DNA of 64,000 bases from VRUE01 sp963717375 (GTDB lineage: Bacteria > Actinomycetota > Thermoleophilia > Solirubrobacterales > 70-9). Positions within the stretch are counted from its first letter, which is position 1, and every line of letters starts with the position of its first letter. The stretch covers positions 1,426,001 through 1,490,000 of the forward strand of contig OY970329.1 in assembly GCA_963717375.1 (NCBI GenBank), written 5' to 3'. The notes below the pieces were generated by a model that saw nothing but the letters and a program-made list of their open reading frames with translations, ran no database searches and had not been told where the DNA came from. This document shows, one piece after another, positions 57,440 through 64,000 of the stretch. The position numbers were made by a program, and so were the translations under genes.

Positions 57440-58585
57440 TCAAGCAGCGACCGGTACTCGGGCCTCCTCGCCTTCGGGGGCCGCGGGTGAAGCCTCCTGG
57501 GCGTTCCCGCGGCCCTTGCGGTCGGGGAGCGCGAGGCGGCAGATCTTCTTGACGACGCTGCCGAACTGCTTGCCCAGCGGGCCAACGTTGTAGGGGATGC
57601 CGTAGCGCTCGCAGATCTCGCGGACCTCGGTCGAGATTTCCGCGTAGCGGTTGGCCGGCAGGTCGGGGAACAGGTGGTGCTCGATCTGGAAGCTGAGGTT
57701 GCCGGAGAGGATGTGGAAGGGCCGGCTGCCGCTGAGGTTGGCTGAGCCGAGCAGCTGGCGGTAGTACCACTCGCCGCGGCTCTCGTTCTCGGTCTCCTCC
57801 TCGGTGAACTCGTGGGTGCCTTCCGGGAAGTGCCCACAGAAGATGATCGTGAACGACCAGACGTTGCGAACCAGGTTGGCGGTCGCGTTGCCGGCCAGTG
57901 GGAAGAGGAAGAACGGACCCGACAGCGCCGGGAAGATCACGTAATCCTTGAGGGTCTGGCGGCGGACCTTCTTCCAGATCCCGCTGATCAGCTTGCGCTT
58001 GTCGGCGAGCTTCGCTTCACCGGTTGTGAGGCGCTCGACTTCGAGGTCGTGCAGGGCCACTCCGTACTGGAAGAAAAGCGCGAGCAGGGTCGCGTAGAGG
58101 GGGTTGCCCAGGTAGTAGGGCCTCCAGCTCTGGTCCTCCGACATGCGCAGCACGCCGTAGCCGATGTCGCGGTCCTTGCCGACGATGTTGGTGTGGGTGT
58201 GGTGCATGTAGTTGTGTGAGTGGCGCCACTGGTCGGCCGGGCAGGCGTTGTCCCACTCGAACTGCTTGCCGGAGAGGGCCGGGTCATTCATCCAGTCGTA
58301 CTGACCGTGCATCACGTTGTGGCCGATCTCCATGTTGTCGAGGATCTTGGAGAGCGAGAGAGCGGCCGTGCCGGCGATCCAGGCCGGCGGGAAGACGCCG
58401 GCCCAGAGCAGGCCACGCCCGGCGACCTCGAGCCCACGCTGGGCGCGGATCACCTTGCGGATGTAGTTGGCGTCGTCCTCGCCGCGATCGGCGAGGACGC
58501 GCTGGCGGATCGCGTCGAGCTCCTCCCCGAAGCTCTGGATCTGCTCCGGCGTGAGGGGGATCTGGCTTTCGGTATACGTGCTCAT
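57440..58585 (-). CDS. Membrane fatty-acid desaturase
   Basis: 381 aa from the ATG at 58585 (MSTYTESQIPLTPEQIQSFG). Three histidine boxes: GHNVMHGQYDW, WRHSHNYMHHTHTN and FQIEHHLFPDLPANR; the third (QIEHH) is typical of acyl-lipid desaturases of the DesA3/linoleoyl type in actinobacteria. Hydrophobic spans flank the boxes (GLLWAGVFPPAWIAGTAAL; YVIFPALSGPFFLFPLAGN). It introduces a double bond into acyl chains at the membrane using electrons from the reductase encoded just upstream, 26 bp away. Confidence 0.92.
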   Translation of the reverse strand: MSTYTESQIPLTPEQIQSFGEELDAIRQRVLADRGEDDANYIRKVIRAQRGLEVAGRGLLWAGVFPPAWIAGTAALSLSKILDNMEIGHNVMHGQYDWMNDPALSGKQFEWDNACPADQWRHSHNYMHHTHTNIVGKDRDIGYGVLRMSEDQSWRPYYLGNPLYATLLALFFQYGVALHDLEVERLTTGEAKLADKRKLISGIWKKVRRQTLKDYVIFPALSGPFFLFPLAGNATANLVRNVWSFTIIFCGHFPEGTHEFTEEETENESRGEWYYRQLLGSANLSGSRPFHILSGNLSFQIEHHLFPDLPANRYAEISTEVREICERYGIPYNVGPLGKQFGSVVKKICRLALPDRKGRGNAQEASPAAPEGEEARVPVAA

Positions 58586-58611
58586 TGAGTTGCCTTTCGT
58601 TGCAAGTCGGT

Positions 58612-59721
58612 TCAAAGGTCGATTACGAGATCGCTGAGCGGAGCGGAGACGCAGAGTTGGATCTCCACGTCAGGTGCGGCGGAGACCTCTCCCGTAAGCA
58701 GGTTCTTGACGGTGCCGCTCCGCTTGCGGCAGGTGCAGGTGTGGCAGATCCCCATGCGGCAGCCCGACTGCGCCGGGACGCCGGCCTGCTCGGCCTGCTC
58801 GAGGATCGAGGCACCGGTGTTCTGGACCTCGAGGTCTGAGCCGGCGAAGCGGATCGAGCCGGTGCCGGGCTCGCCGACGGGGAGCAGGCTGGGGGGAACA
58901 AAGCTCTCGACGTGCAGCCGCTGCTCGAGGCCATTGGCCCAGGTGCCGCGCACCGCGTCGAGCAGGGCGGGGGGTCCGCAGGCGAAAGTCTCCGCAGCGG
59001 CAAAGTTGGGGTCGGCCTGAGGAAGGTGGATCGGGCTGAAGTGACCGTCGAGCTCGCCGACGCCGGGCGCTCGCGTGTAAGAGCGGGTTAGCTTGAAGTT
59101 CGGGTTCTCGGCCGCCAGGCGGTCGAGCTCCTGGCGGTAGATCGTGCGATCGGGGTCGGGCGCGTACTGGATCAGCGCGATCGGGCCCGCGTGTCCCTCG
59201 GCGCAGAGGGTGCGGAGGATCGCCATCAGGGGGGTGATGCCGCTGCCGGCGCCGATCAGGAGGATCGAGTCGGGACGCGCCTCGGGAAGGTGGAAGTCGC
59301 CGTCGGCCTGCGAGAGGCCGATGACCATGCCAGGCTGGGCGTGGTCGGCGAGGAAGTTCGAGACCAGCCCCTCGGGATGGCGCTTGACCGTAATCTCCAG
59401 CTCGCGACCGGAACCCTCCGGGGAGGCCGGCGAGTAGCAGCGGCTGTGGCGAACGCCGTCGATCTCGACCGAGACCTGGACGAACTGGCCGGCGCGGAGG
59501 CCTTCCCAGGCACGGTTGGGGCGCAAGCTCAGGGTGACGCTGTCCTCGGTGCCGCGCCTGGCAGCAACCACCTCTGCCCTGCACTCGCCGAAAACGAGGG
59601 TCGGGCTGATCTGCTCGAGGTAGCGATCGATCCCGTGCGGTCCGGCGATGGTCTCGAGCAGGCGCCGGCCCGGAATTCCGCGGCGGCGAGACGGCGCTGT
59701 GGCTGTGGCTGTCGGACTCAT
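58612..59721 (-). CDS. Ferredoxin reductase-type electron donor for the desaturase
   Basis: 369 aa from the ATG at 59721, with AGGAGG upstream. FAD-binding RHSRCYSPAS, NAD-binding LLIGAGSGITPLMAIL and ACGPPALLDAVRG, and a C-terminal plant-type 2Fe-2S domain with CRMGICHTC, a further Cys and the distal QLCVSAP cysteine. This order (reductase then ferredoxin) matches the oxidoreductase partner of DesA3-type desaturases. It starts the two-gene operon and is divergent from the MerR gene. Confidence 0.92.
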   Translation of the reverse strand: MSPTATATAPSRRRGIPGRRLLETIAGPHGIDRYLEQISPTLVFGECRAEVVAARRGTEDSVTLSLRPNRAWEGLRAGQFVQVSVEIDGVRHSRCYSPASPEGSGRELEITVKRHPEGLVSNFLADHAQPGMVIGLSQADGDFHLPEARPDSILLIGAGSGITPLMAILRTLCAEGHAGPIALIQYAPDPDRTIYRQELDRLAAENPNFKLTRSYTRAPGVGELDGHFSPIHLPQADPNFAAAETFACGPPALLDAVRGTWANGLEQRLHVESFVPPSLLPVGEPGTGSIRFAGSDLEVQNTGASILEQAEQAGVPAQSGCRMGICHTCTCRKRSGTVKNLLTGEVSAAPDVEIQLCVSAPLSDLVIDL

Positions 59722-59833
59722 GCTCCTCCTCTTTCCCTGGGTGTTTGGCATCAATACCCGTGCCGGGGAACAACGTAACACCAAATGCCGTCACGTCAAA
59801 TAGCGCGCCGTCTTTCAGTGATAGGTTTCACAC

Positions 59834-60577
59834 ATGGCGGCCACCACGCCCGAGAACGACCTGACGATCGAACAGCTAGCCGCGGAGACGGGGATAACCG
59901 TGCGCAACATCCGCTCGCACCGCGCGCGGGGACTGCTGCCCGCCCCCGAGGTGCGCGACCGGGTTGGCTATTACGGACCCGAACACCTCGATCGGCTGCG
60001 GATGATCCAAGAGCTGCAGACCGACGGCTTCAACCTGAAGGGAATCGAGCGGCTGCTGAGCCAAAACTTGGGTCCGGCGGAGCAGTTCCTCTCCTTCAAG
60101 CGGGCACTCGACGAGTTCGACGGCGAGGAGCCCCAGACGTTTACTCGCAAAGACCTCGCCGATCGCTTCGGCACGGAGATCGACGACGCGCTCAAGCGGG
60201 CGATCGATGCCGGAGCGCTCGTCGTGATTGACGAGGACCGTTTCGAGGCACCGTTTCCCTCGCTGCTCGACGCCGCCGAGGGCGTCGTCGCGACAGGCGT
60301 GCCGCTCGATCACGCCCTCGCCGTGATCGCCAAGGTGCAAAGCCGCTGCAAGTCCGTCTCTCACGAGTTCGTCAAGCTCTTCCTCGACGACATCTGGCGG
60401 CCCTTCGAAGATGAGGGCTATCCGGAAGAGCGCTGGCCAGAGGTCCGGGCAGCGCTGGATGCGCTGCGCCCCCTGTCGCTGCAGGCCTTGGTTGCCGTCT
60501 ACCGGATGACGATGTCCGACGAAGTCGAGCGCGCCTTCGGCAAGCAACTCGAGCGAATGGCCAAACGCAAGAGCTGA
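59834..60577 (+). CDS. MerR-family transcriptional regulator
   Basis: 247 aa. N-terminal MerR winged helix: TIEQLAAETGITVRNIRSHR, ARGLLPAPEVRDRVGYYGPE, HLDRLRMIQELQTDGFNLKG. The long C-terminal region (residues ~75-247) is helical and lacks metal-binding cysteines, so it probably senses an organic or lipid signal. It is divergent from the reductase-desaturase operon with 112 bp between; its control of fatty-acid desaturation is a positional inference. Confidence 0.9.
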   Translation: MAATTPENDLTIEQLAAETGITVRNIRSHRARGLLPAPEVRDRVGYYGPEHLDRLRMIQELQTDGFNLKGIERLLSQNLGPAEQFLSFKRALDEFDGEEPQTFTRKDLADRFGTEIDDALKRAIDAGALVVIDEDRFEAPFPSLLDAAEGVVATGVPLDHALAVIAKVQSRCKSVSHEFVKLFLDDIWRPFEDEGYPEERWPEVRAALDALRPLSLQALVAVYRMTMSDEVERAFGKQLERMAKRKS

Positions 60578-60583
60578 GCCGAG

Positions 60584-61324
60584 CTACGGCTTCGGCACGT
60601 ACTCGTCGAAGCGCCCGAGGTCGCGCAGGCCCACGCCGGCGTAGACGCCCTCCGCCATCGCGGTCGACTGCAGGCTGACGGTCGTGCTGCCCCGCTTCCC
60701 TGCCTCGCCGACCGCGTGCGCCGACAGTGCGGTGGCGAGACCGTGGCGGCGTGCGGCAGGCACGGTCTCGACCATGTAGATGCCGCAGTCGCGATCGTGA
60801 TCGAACGCCATCAGCATCGCCGCGTTCTCGCCCTCGAAGCGGGTGACGTAGAAGTGGGCTCCCTCGGCGGACAGCTCCGGGACAAGGCCATCGAGGCCAT
60901 CGACGCGCCAGAACTCCTCGGGGCTCGGCTCGATCAGGTCGAGCTTCGAAGTGTCGGTCTCGGCGAGATCGCCGATCGGCATTGCCATCGTTCGCGTCGA
61001 GGAGTCATAGGCATAACCACGGACCTCGAGCGCGCCCGCGACTGCCATTTCCGACTCGTGCACCCAGATCGCGTAGCGCTCGATGCCCCGCTCCGCATAG
61101 GCGCGCTCGACCGTGTCGAGAGTTGCCTCGGGATTCCCGGCGCCCCGGCTGAGGACGGCGTTGTTCAAGAACTCGCGGTCCGGGGAGTGGATGAAGATCG
61201 CGATCGCCGCGCCGTCGGTCTCGATCACCTCTGCCCCTGGCGAACCGGTGGCGAGATACGCCCACGACTGGACGAGCGTCGCGACCGAGCGGTCGAACAG
61301 CTCAATGGCGGTTGGGTCACCCAC
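60584..61324 (-). CDS. GNAT-family N-acetyltransferase
   Basis: 246 aa. The C-terminal acetyl-CoA-binding motif is YMVETVPAARRHGLATALSA (the R-x-x-G-x-A loop), followed by VSLQSTAMAEGVYAGVGLRD. The N-terminal half (SWAYLATGSPGAEVIETDG) is a divergent GNAT-like or partner domain. Substrate unknown. Convergent with the MerR gene (6 bp gap). Its 5' end precedes another GNAT gene in the opposite direction. Confidence 0.85.
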   Translation of the reverse strand: MGDPTAIELFDRSVATLVQSWAYLATGSPGAEVIETDGAAIAIFIHSPDREFLNNAVLSRGAGNPEATLDTVERAYAERGIERYAIWVHESEMAVAGALEVRGYAYDSSTRTMAMPIGDLAETDTSKLDLIEPSPEEFWRVDGLDGLVPELSAEGAHFYVTRFEGENAAMLMAFDHDRDCGIYMVETVPAARRHGLATALSAHAVGEAGKRGSTTVSLQSTAMAEGVYAGVGLRDLGRFDEYVPKP

Positions 61325-61386
61325 GACTTGCCTCAGGTCGAAGCGAGCCGATCCAAGGAGGGAGTGTCATCCTCATACCGCCCAAG

Positions 61387-61701
61387 ATGAATTCCGCTCA
61401 GATTTCAACCAGCGACAACACAGGCGAAGAACGCTACGAGATCCGAACCGGCGGTGAGCTGGCCGGCTTCCTGCAGTACCGGCTGCGGCCCGGGACGATC
61501 GAGCTGGTGCACACGGAGATCGACGAAGAGTTCGAGGGGCGGGGGCTTGGCAGCCGGCTGATCTCGTTCGCCCTCAACGACGCGCGGGAGCGAGGGCTGG
61601 CGGTGCTGCCGTTCTGCCCTTTCGTCAACGACTACATACAGCGGCACCCCGCGTACGTCGACCTTGTGCCCGACGGGCCGCGTCAGGACTTCGGGCTCTG
61701 A
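61387..61701 (+). CDS. Short GNAT acetyltransferase (YjdJ type)
   Basis: 104 aa from the ATG at 61387. It is a minimal acetyltransferase fold: ERYEIRTGGELAGFLQYRLR, then EIDEEFEGRGLGSRLISFAL (acetyl-CoA loop) and GLAVLPFCPFVNDYIQRHPA, the FCPFVxxYIxxHP signature of the YjdJ-like family. The upstream frame to 61312 overlaps the divergent GNAT gene and is not needed. No obvious operon partner. Confidence 0.88.
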   Translation: MNSAQISTSDNTGEERYEIRTGGELAGFLQYRLRPGTIELVHTEIDEEFEGRGLGSRLISFALNDARERGLAVLPFCPFVNDYIQRHPAYVDLVPDGPRQDFGL

Positions 61702-61711
61702 GCCTCGAAGC

Positions 61712-62149
61712 CTAGGCAGGCTTTGCGATCCAGCGGGCTTCGACTCCGAAGTGGTCGCCGAGCCGCTCGAGGTGTTGGTCGAAGTGCAGGATGCCGATGG
61801 CGGCGTCCTGAGCAGCGGCGGCTACCGTTAGGTCGGTGAGGGGATAGCGGTGGGCACCATGCGAGCCGCCCGCTGCCAGCTCGCGCATCGTCGACAAGAC
61901 CGCGCGTTGAACGCTGCGCCCGACCGGAATCTCACGCAGCCCCTCCAGTGTGCGCTCAACCGCGGCGATTCCCTCGGGCCCTCGGGCATCGACCATCAAC
62001 TCGTAACGAACTGGCCAGCACCAGTAGGCATCTCCACGCTCGATCGCCCCCAGCAACAGGCTGCGCGCCGTCGGGTCACGGCGAGCCTGCATCCAGGCAG
62101 AGGTGTCCGCCAGCACCGGGCCGATGCCGTCCCAAAGCCGGACCGGCAT
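61712..62149 (-). CDS. PIN-domain ribonuclease toxin (VapC-like)
   Basis: 145 aa. Acidic PIN residues are visible in VLADTSAWMQ (D1), WPVRYELMVDARG (E), YPLTDLTVAAAA (D) and ILHFDQHLERL (D). VapC-type toxins cleave RNA until their antitoxin binds. It starts at a base shared with the stop of the upstream small gene, the expected antitoxin. Family assignment is good; toxicity is inferred. Confidence 0.85.
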   Translation of the reverse strand: MPVRLWDGIGPVLADTSAWMQARRDPTARSLLLGAIERGDAYWCWPVRYELMVDARGPEGIAAVERTLEGLREIPVGRSVQRAVLSTMRELAAGGSHGAHRYPLTDLTVAAAAQDAAIGILHFDQHLERLGDHFGVEARWIAKPA

Positions 62150-62412
62150 CAGGCTGCGGGTGGGGCGTTCAAGCGATCGACCGCGGCGAGGTCGAGGTCG
62201 AACTGCTCGCCGTCCATCGCCTCGAACAGGGCCTCGGCGGCAACGCGGCGATTGCGCCCCGCCTCTAGCTCAGCCTCAGCCCCCTCGACGGCGAGGCGGC
62301 GCAGCAGCGTTGCGTCGGCCTCCCGGGTGCCGGTAGCGGCGCGCACGCGGGCAAGCGCCTCCCCTAGCTCGGGGTCAGCGGTAACGGCAATTCGAGGATG
62401 CTTGGACGGCAT
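62149..62412 (-). CDS. Putative antitoxin partner of the PIN-domain toxin
   Basis: 87 aa from the ATG at 62412 (MPSKHPRIAVTADPELGEAL; an ATG at 62421 is also possible). The N-terminal strand RIAVTADPEL followed by helices fits a ribbon-helix-helix type DNA-binding domain. The C-terminal part (ALFEAMDGEQFDLDLAAVDR) would wrap the toxin. One-base overlap with the toxin gene. Assigned mostly by position and size. Confidence 0.7.
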   Translation of the reverse strand: MPSKHPRIAVTADPELGEALARVRAATGTREADATLLRRLAVEGAEAELEAGRNRRVAAEALFEAMDGEQFDLDLAAVDRLNAPPAA

Positions 62413-62461
62413 CGTCCGCATAGTGTAACTCCTCGGTGTTACTCGTAGTCATGAAGTGGCG

Positions 62462-62782
62462 TCATCGCTCAAGATCCGCCCACTCGTGGCATGGTCGGAG
62501 CCTGTCCGAGGCAAGGACCCGCTCCATCAGCGCGAGCGAAATCTCCACTTCGCGGTATTGATCCTCTCCGCAGTAGTCGAAAGCGCGGCCATCCGGGCTC
62601 AGGTGAAGGTAGCGCTTGGTTTCTCTGTTCTTGTAGGCGTGAAGGCGGGTTCCGTCCTTCAGCTCGACTTCATGCATCCACATGAAGTCGGCAACGAGAT
62701 ATTCAGCTAGGAGCTTGAGGAGCGGGTCCCAGTGAGGGGTTTCGTACTGAGTCATCTGGCCGTGCTTTTTTCTTGGGCTCAT
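62462..62782 (-). CDS. Hypothetical protein
   Basis: 106 aa from the ATG at 62782, chosen because GAGG lies 8 nt upstream; an ATG at 62755 (MTQYETPHWDPLLKLLAEYL) is possible. Soluble and compact: VADFMWMHEVELKDGTRLHA, YKNRETKRYLHLSPDGRAFD, EVEISLALMERVLASD. No known motif. It stands alone on the minus strand near the toxin-antitoxin pair. Confidence 0.6.
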   Translation of the reverse strand: MSPRKKHGQMTQYETPHWDPLLKLLAEYLVADFMWMHEVELKDGTRLHAYKNRETKRYLHLSPDGRAFDYCGEDQYREVEISLALMERVLASDRLRPCHEWADLER

Positions 62783-62902
62783 CTGCCGATCCTCGGCTAC
62801 TCGCTGGCGCGCAACAAGACCTGGGAATGCCGGAACTGAAAGCTCACTGCTACGAAACACGCGATCAGCCGATCTGAGCGCGGGCCGTGGTCCGTGACAG
62901 GC

Positions 62903-64000
62903 TCAGCCGTTCAGCCTGAGCGTCAGCTTCAACGCACGGGAGCTTGGATCGCCTCCGCTCGGCGTGTAGGCGACCTTCTCCCGCAGCCGGGCCTTGCCGC
63001 TTCGACGCAGCTTCTTGACGATCCTGGGAAGTGGCTTGACGATGAGCTTCACTCTGCCGGCGCCGCTCGCCTTGTTGCGGCGCTGAATTCCCTTGCCGGA
63101 GAGCACGAGGCGGCCGGGACCGGGAACTTTTGCGATCAGCGTCGCGGTGCCATTGCGCTTGTTCAACTTCCGCTTCACGATCGAGAAGCTGTTGGAGGGA
63201 TTAGCTCGCAACGTGATCGTGGCGGCGCCCCGCCCGTAGAAGAGGTCGCCTGCATAGGAGGCGGTGAGCACCCGATCGCCGACCGCGGCTGGAAGGTAGG
63301 TGAGGCGACAGGTCGCCTCGGTGGGGCCGCTGGGTATGAGGGAGCAGCTCGAGGCCGGGCCGAAGGCTCCGGCGTCGGCCGTGAAGGAGATCGAGCCGCT
63401 GGGCGACTTCGGCACCGCCGAGGCAGCGCTGACCGTCGCCGTGCAGATCGTCGACGCCGGCAGGCTCAGCTTGGCCGGCGCGCAGCCGAACGAGGTGCTC
63501 GGCGCCAAGGGAAACGGGTCCGTCGCCAGCCAGTCAGGTTCGCCGCCGACAGTTGCGAAGCTCTGGCTGATCCCGGAACCGTCGAGGTTGGCCCGCCCGA
63601 TCGTGTCGAATTCGTTTGCCCAATAGATGGAGGCGCCCTCAATGGCCAACCCCACGGGGTGCTCTGGGGTGGGAATGAAGCTTTCCTCGACACCGGAGCC
63701 GTCGAGGTTGGCGCGAGAGATCGACGGGCTCGTGCCCCCGCTCGTCCAGTAGAGGCGGCTTCCGGCAATGGCGATTCCCCCTGCGGCCCCGGGGCTGGCG
63801 GGGACGATGAAGTCCTGTTTCACGTCGGAGCCGTCGAGGTTTGCGCGGCCGATGTTGCCACCGAATCTGGACCAGTAGATGTGGGAGCCGTCGACCGCGA
63901 TGCCGCCCGGCTGATTGTTAGAGGTGATGAAGCTCAGTTCGACACCGGAGCCGTCGAGGTTTGCGCGGCCGATCAGGCCGTTGTTGTTGGTCCAGTAGAT
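62903..64000 (-). CDS. Repeat protein with Ig-like C-terminus (5' end beyond window)
   Basis: The frame is open from the window end at 64000, so the N-terminus is missing. The visible N-terminal ~120 residues consist of ~42-residue repeats with IGRANLDGSGV, followed by xxFI and GIAIxGSxIYW, as in beta-propeller proteins of the DUF5050/LDL-receptor-like repeat type. Then come an Ig-like domain with two cysteines (CAPAKLSLPASTICTATVSA) and a basic Lys/Arg-rich C-terminus (KLIVKPLPRIVKKLRRSGKA). Probably secreted or surface bound. The GTG at 63823 is an internal codon, not the start. Confidence 0.75.
   Translation of the reverse strand: MYWTNNNGLIGRANLDGSGVELSFITSNNQPGGIAVDGSHIYWSRFGGNIGRANLDGSDVKQDFIVPASPGAAGGIAIAGSRLYWTSGGTSPSISRANLDGSGVEESFIPTPEHPVGLAIEGASIYWANEFDTIGRANLDGSGISQSFATVGGEPDWLATDPFPLAPSTSFGCAPAKLSLPASTICTATVSAASAVPKSPSGSISFTADAGAFGPASSCSLIPSGPTEATCRLTYLPAAVGDRVLTASYAGDLFYGRGAATITLRANPSNSFSIVKRKLNKRNGTATLIAKVPGPGRLVLSGKGIQRRNKASGAGRVKLIVKPLPRIVKKLRRSGKARLREKVAYTPSGGDPSSRALKLTLRLNG

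Noticed and set aside
1..64000. CRISPR arrays, rRNA operons or intact insertion sequences
   Set aside because: No regularly spaced direct repeats, no rRNA-like sequence and no intact transposase frame were found on reading both strands.

Overview
This 64 kb window is GC-rich bacterial chromosome with tightly packed, often 1-4 bp overlapping genes, frequent GTG/TTG starts and long antisense shadow ORFs. Gene content (purN-purH, a thiOSG locus with a TPP riboswitch, a pyruvate dehydrogenase cluster with lipBA, an ECF sigma/anti-sigma pair, MMPL exporter, poxvirus-type topoisomerase IB) suggests a deep-branching actinobacterium, most likely of the Solirubrobacterales/Thermoleophilia type. That placement is inference; no rRNA gene is present.

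Layout. 0-2.2 kb: end of de novo purine synthesis (purN truncated by the window start, purH). 2.0-6.5 kb: a three-gene restriction-modification island (beta-class methyltransferase, McrB-like AAA+ GTPase, McrC-like nuclease) wedged against the 3' end of purH. 6.6-11.5 kb: LOG-family enzyme, secreted protein, tRNA-Lys, and the thiamine locus (fused thiS-thiG, thiO, TPP riboswitch, divergent thiE). 11.5-21.1 kb: lpd, a DsbA/HCCA-isomerase-like protein, pdhA-pdhB-pdhC and lipB-lipA, i.e. a 2-oxoacid dehydrogenase complex plus the enzymes that make its lipoyl cofactor. The pdhC interdomain linker carries two palindromic DNA segments.

21.1-37.4 kb is an accessory region. It has a PqqD-like protein divergent from a 32-codon peptide gene resembling a RiPP precursor, a broken nuclease gene, two tRNA-Ala genes whose 3' ends are each bordered by a decayed serine-recombinase C-terminus, several small hypothetical genes (one apparently split by a stop codon), a secreted amidase gene flanked by 26-bp direct repeats, a TIR-domain protein divergent from a possible HEPN/AbiV-like protein, and a tightly coupled SIR2 / ~200-aa protein / zinc-hook SMC-like ATPase operon that matches the Lamassu architecture with a SIR2 effector. 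Together with the restriction system at 2-6.5 kb this makes the window rich in likely anti-phage functions.

37.5-64 kb returns to chromosomal content: exonuclease III, TetR/MarR regulators, surface and secreted proteins, a diacylglycerol-kinase-like lipid kinase with an amphi-Trp partner, topoisomerase IB, DJ-1/PfpI protein, MMPL exporter, ECF sigma with membrane anti-sigma, a GT1 glycosyltransferase, a membrane fatty-acid desaturase with its ferredoxin-type reductase and a divergent MerR regulator, two GNAT acetyltransferases, a PIN-domain toxin-antitoxin pair, and a repeat protein that runs off the window end. The most novel candidates are the PqqD/short-peptide pair, the palindromes inside pdhC, the ThiS-ThiG fusion, the symmetric recombinase scars at two tRNA-Ala genes, and the Lamassu-SIR2 and McrBC-methyltransferase systems.
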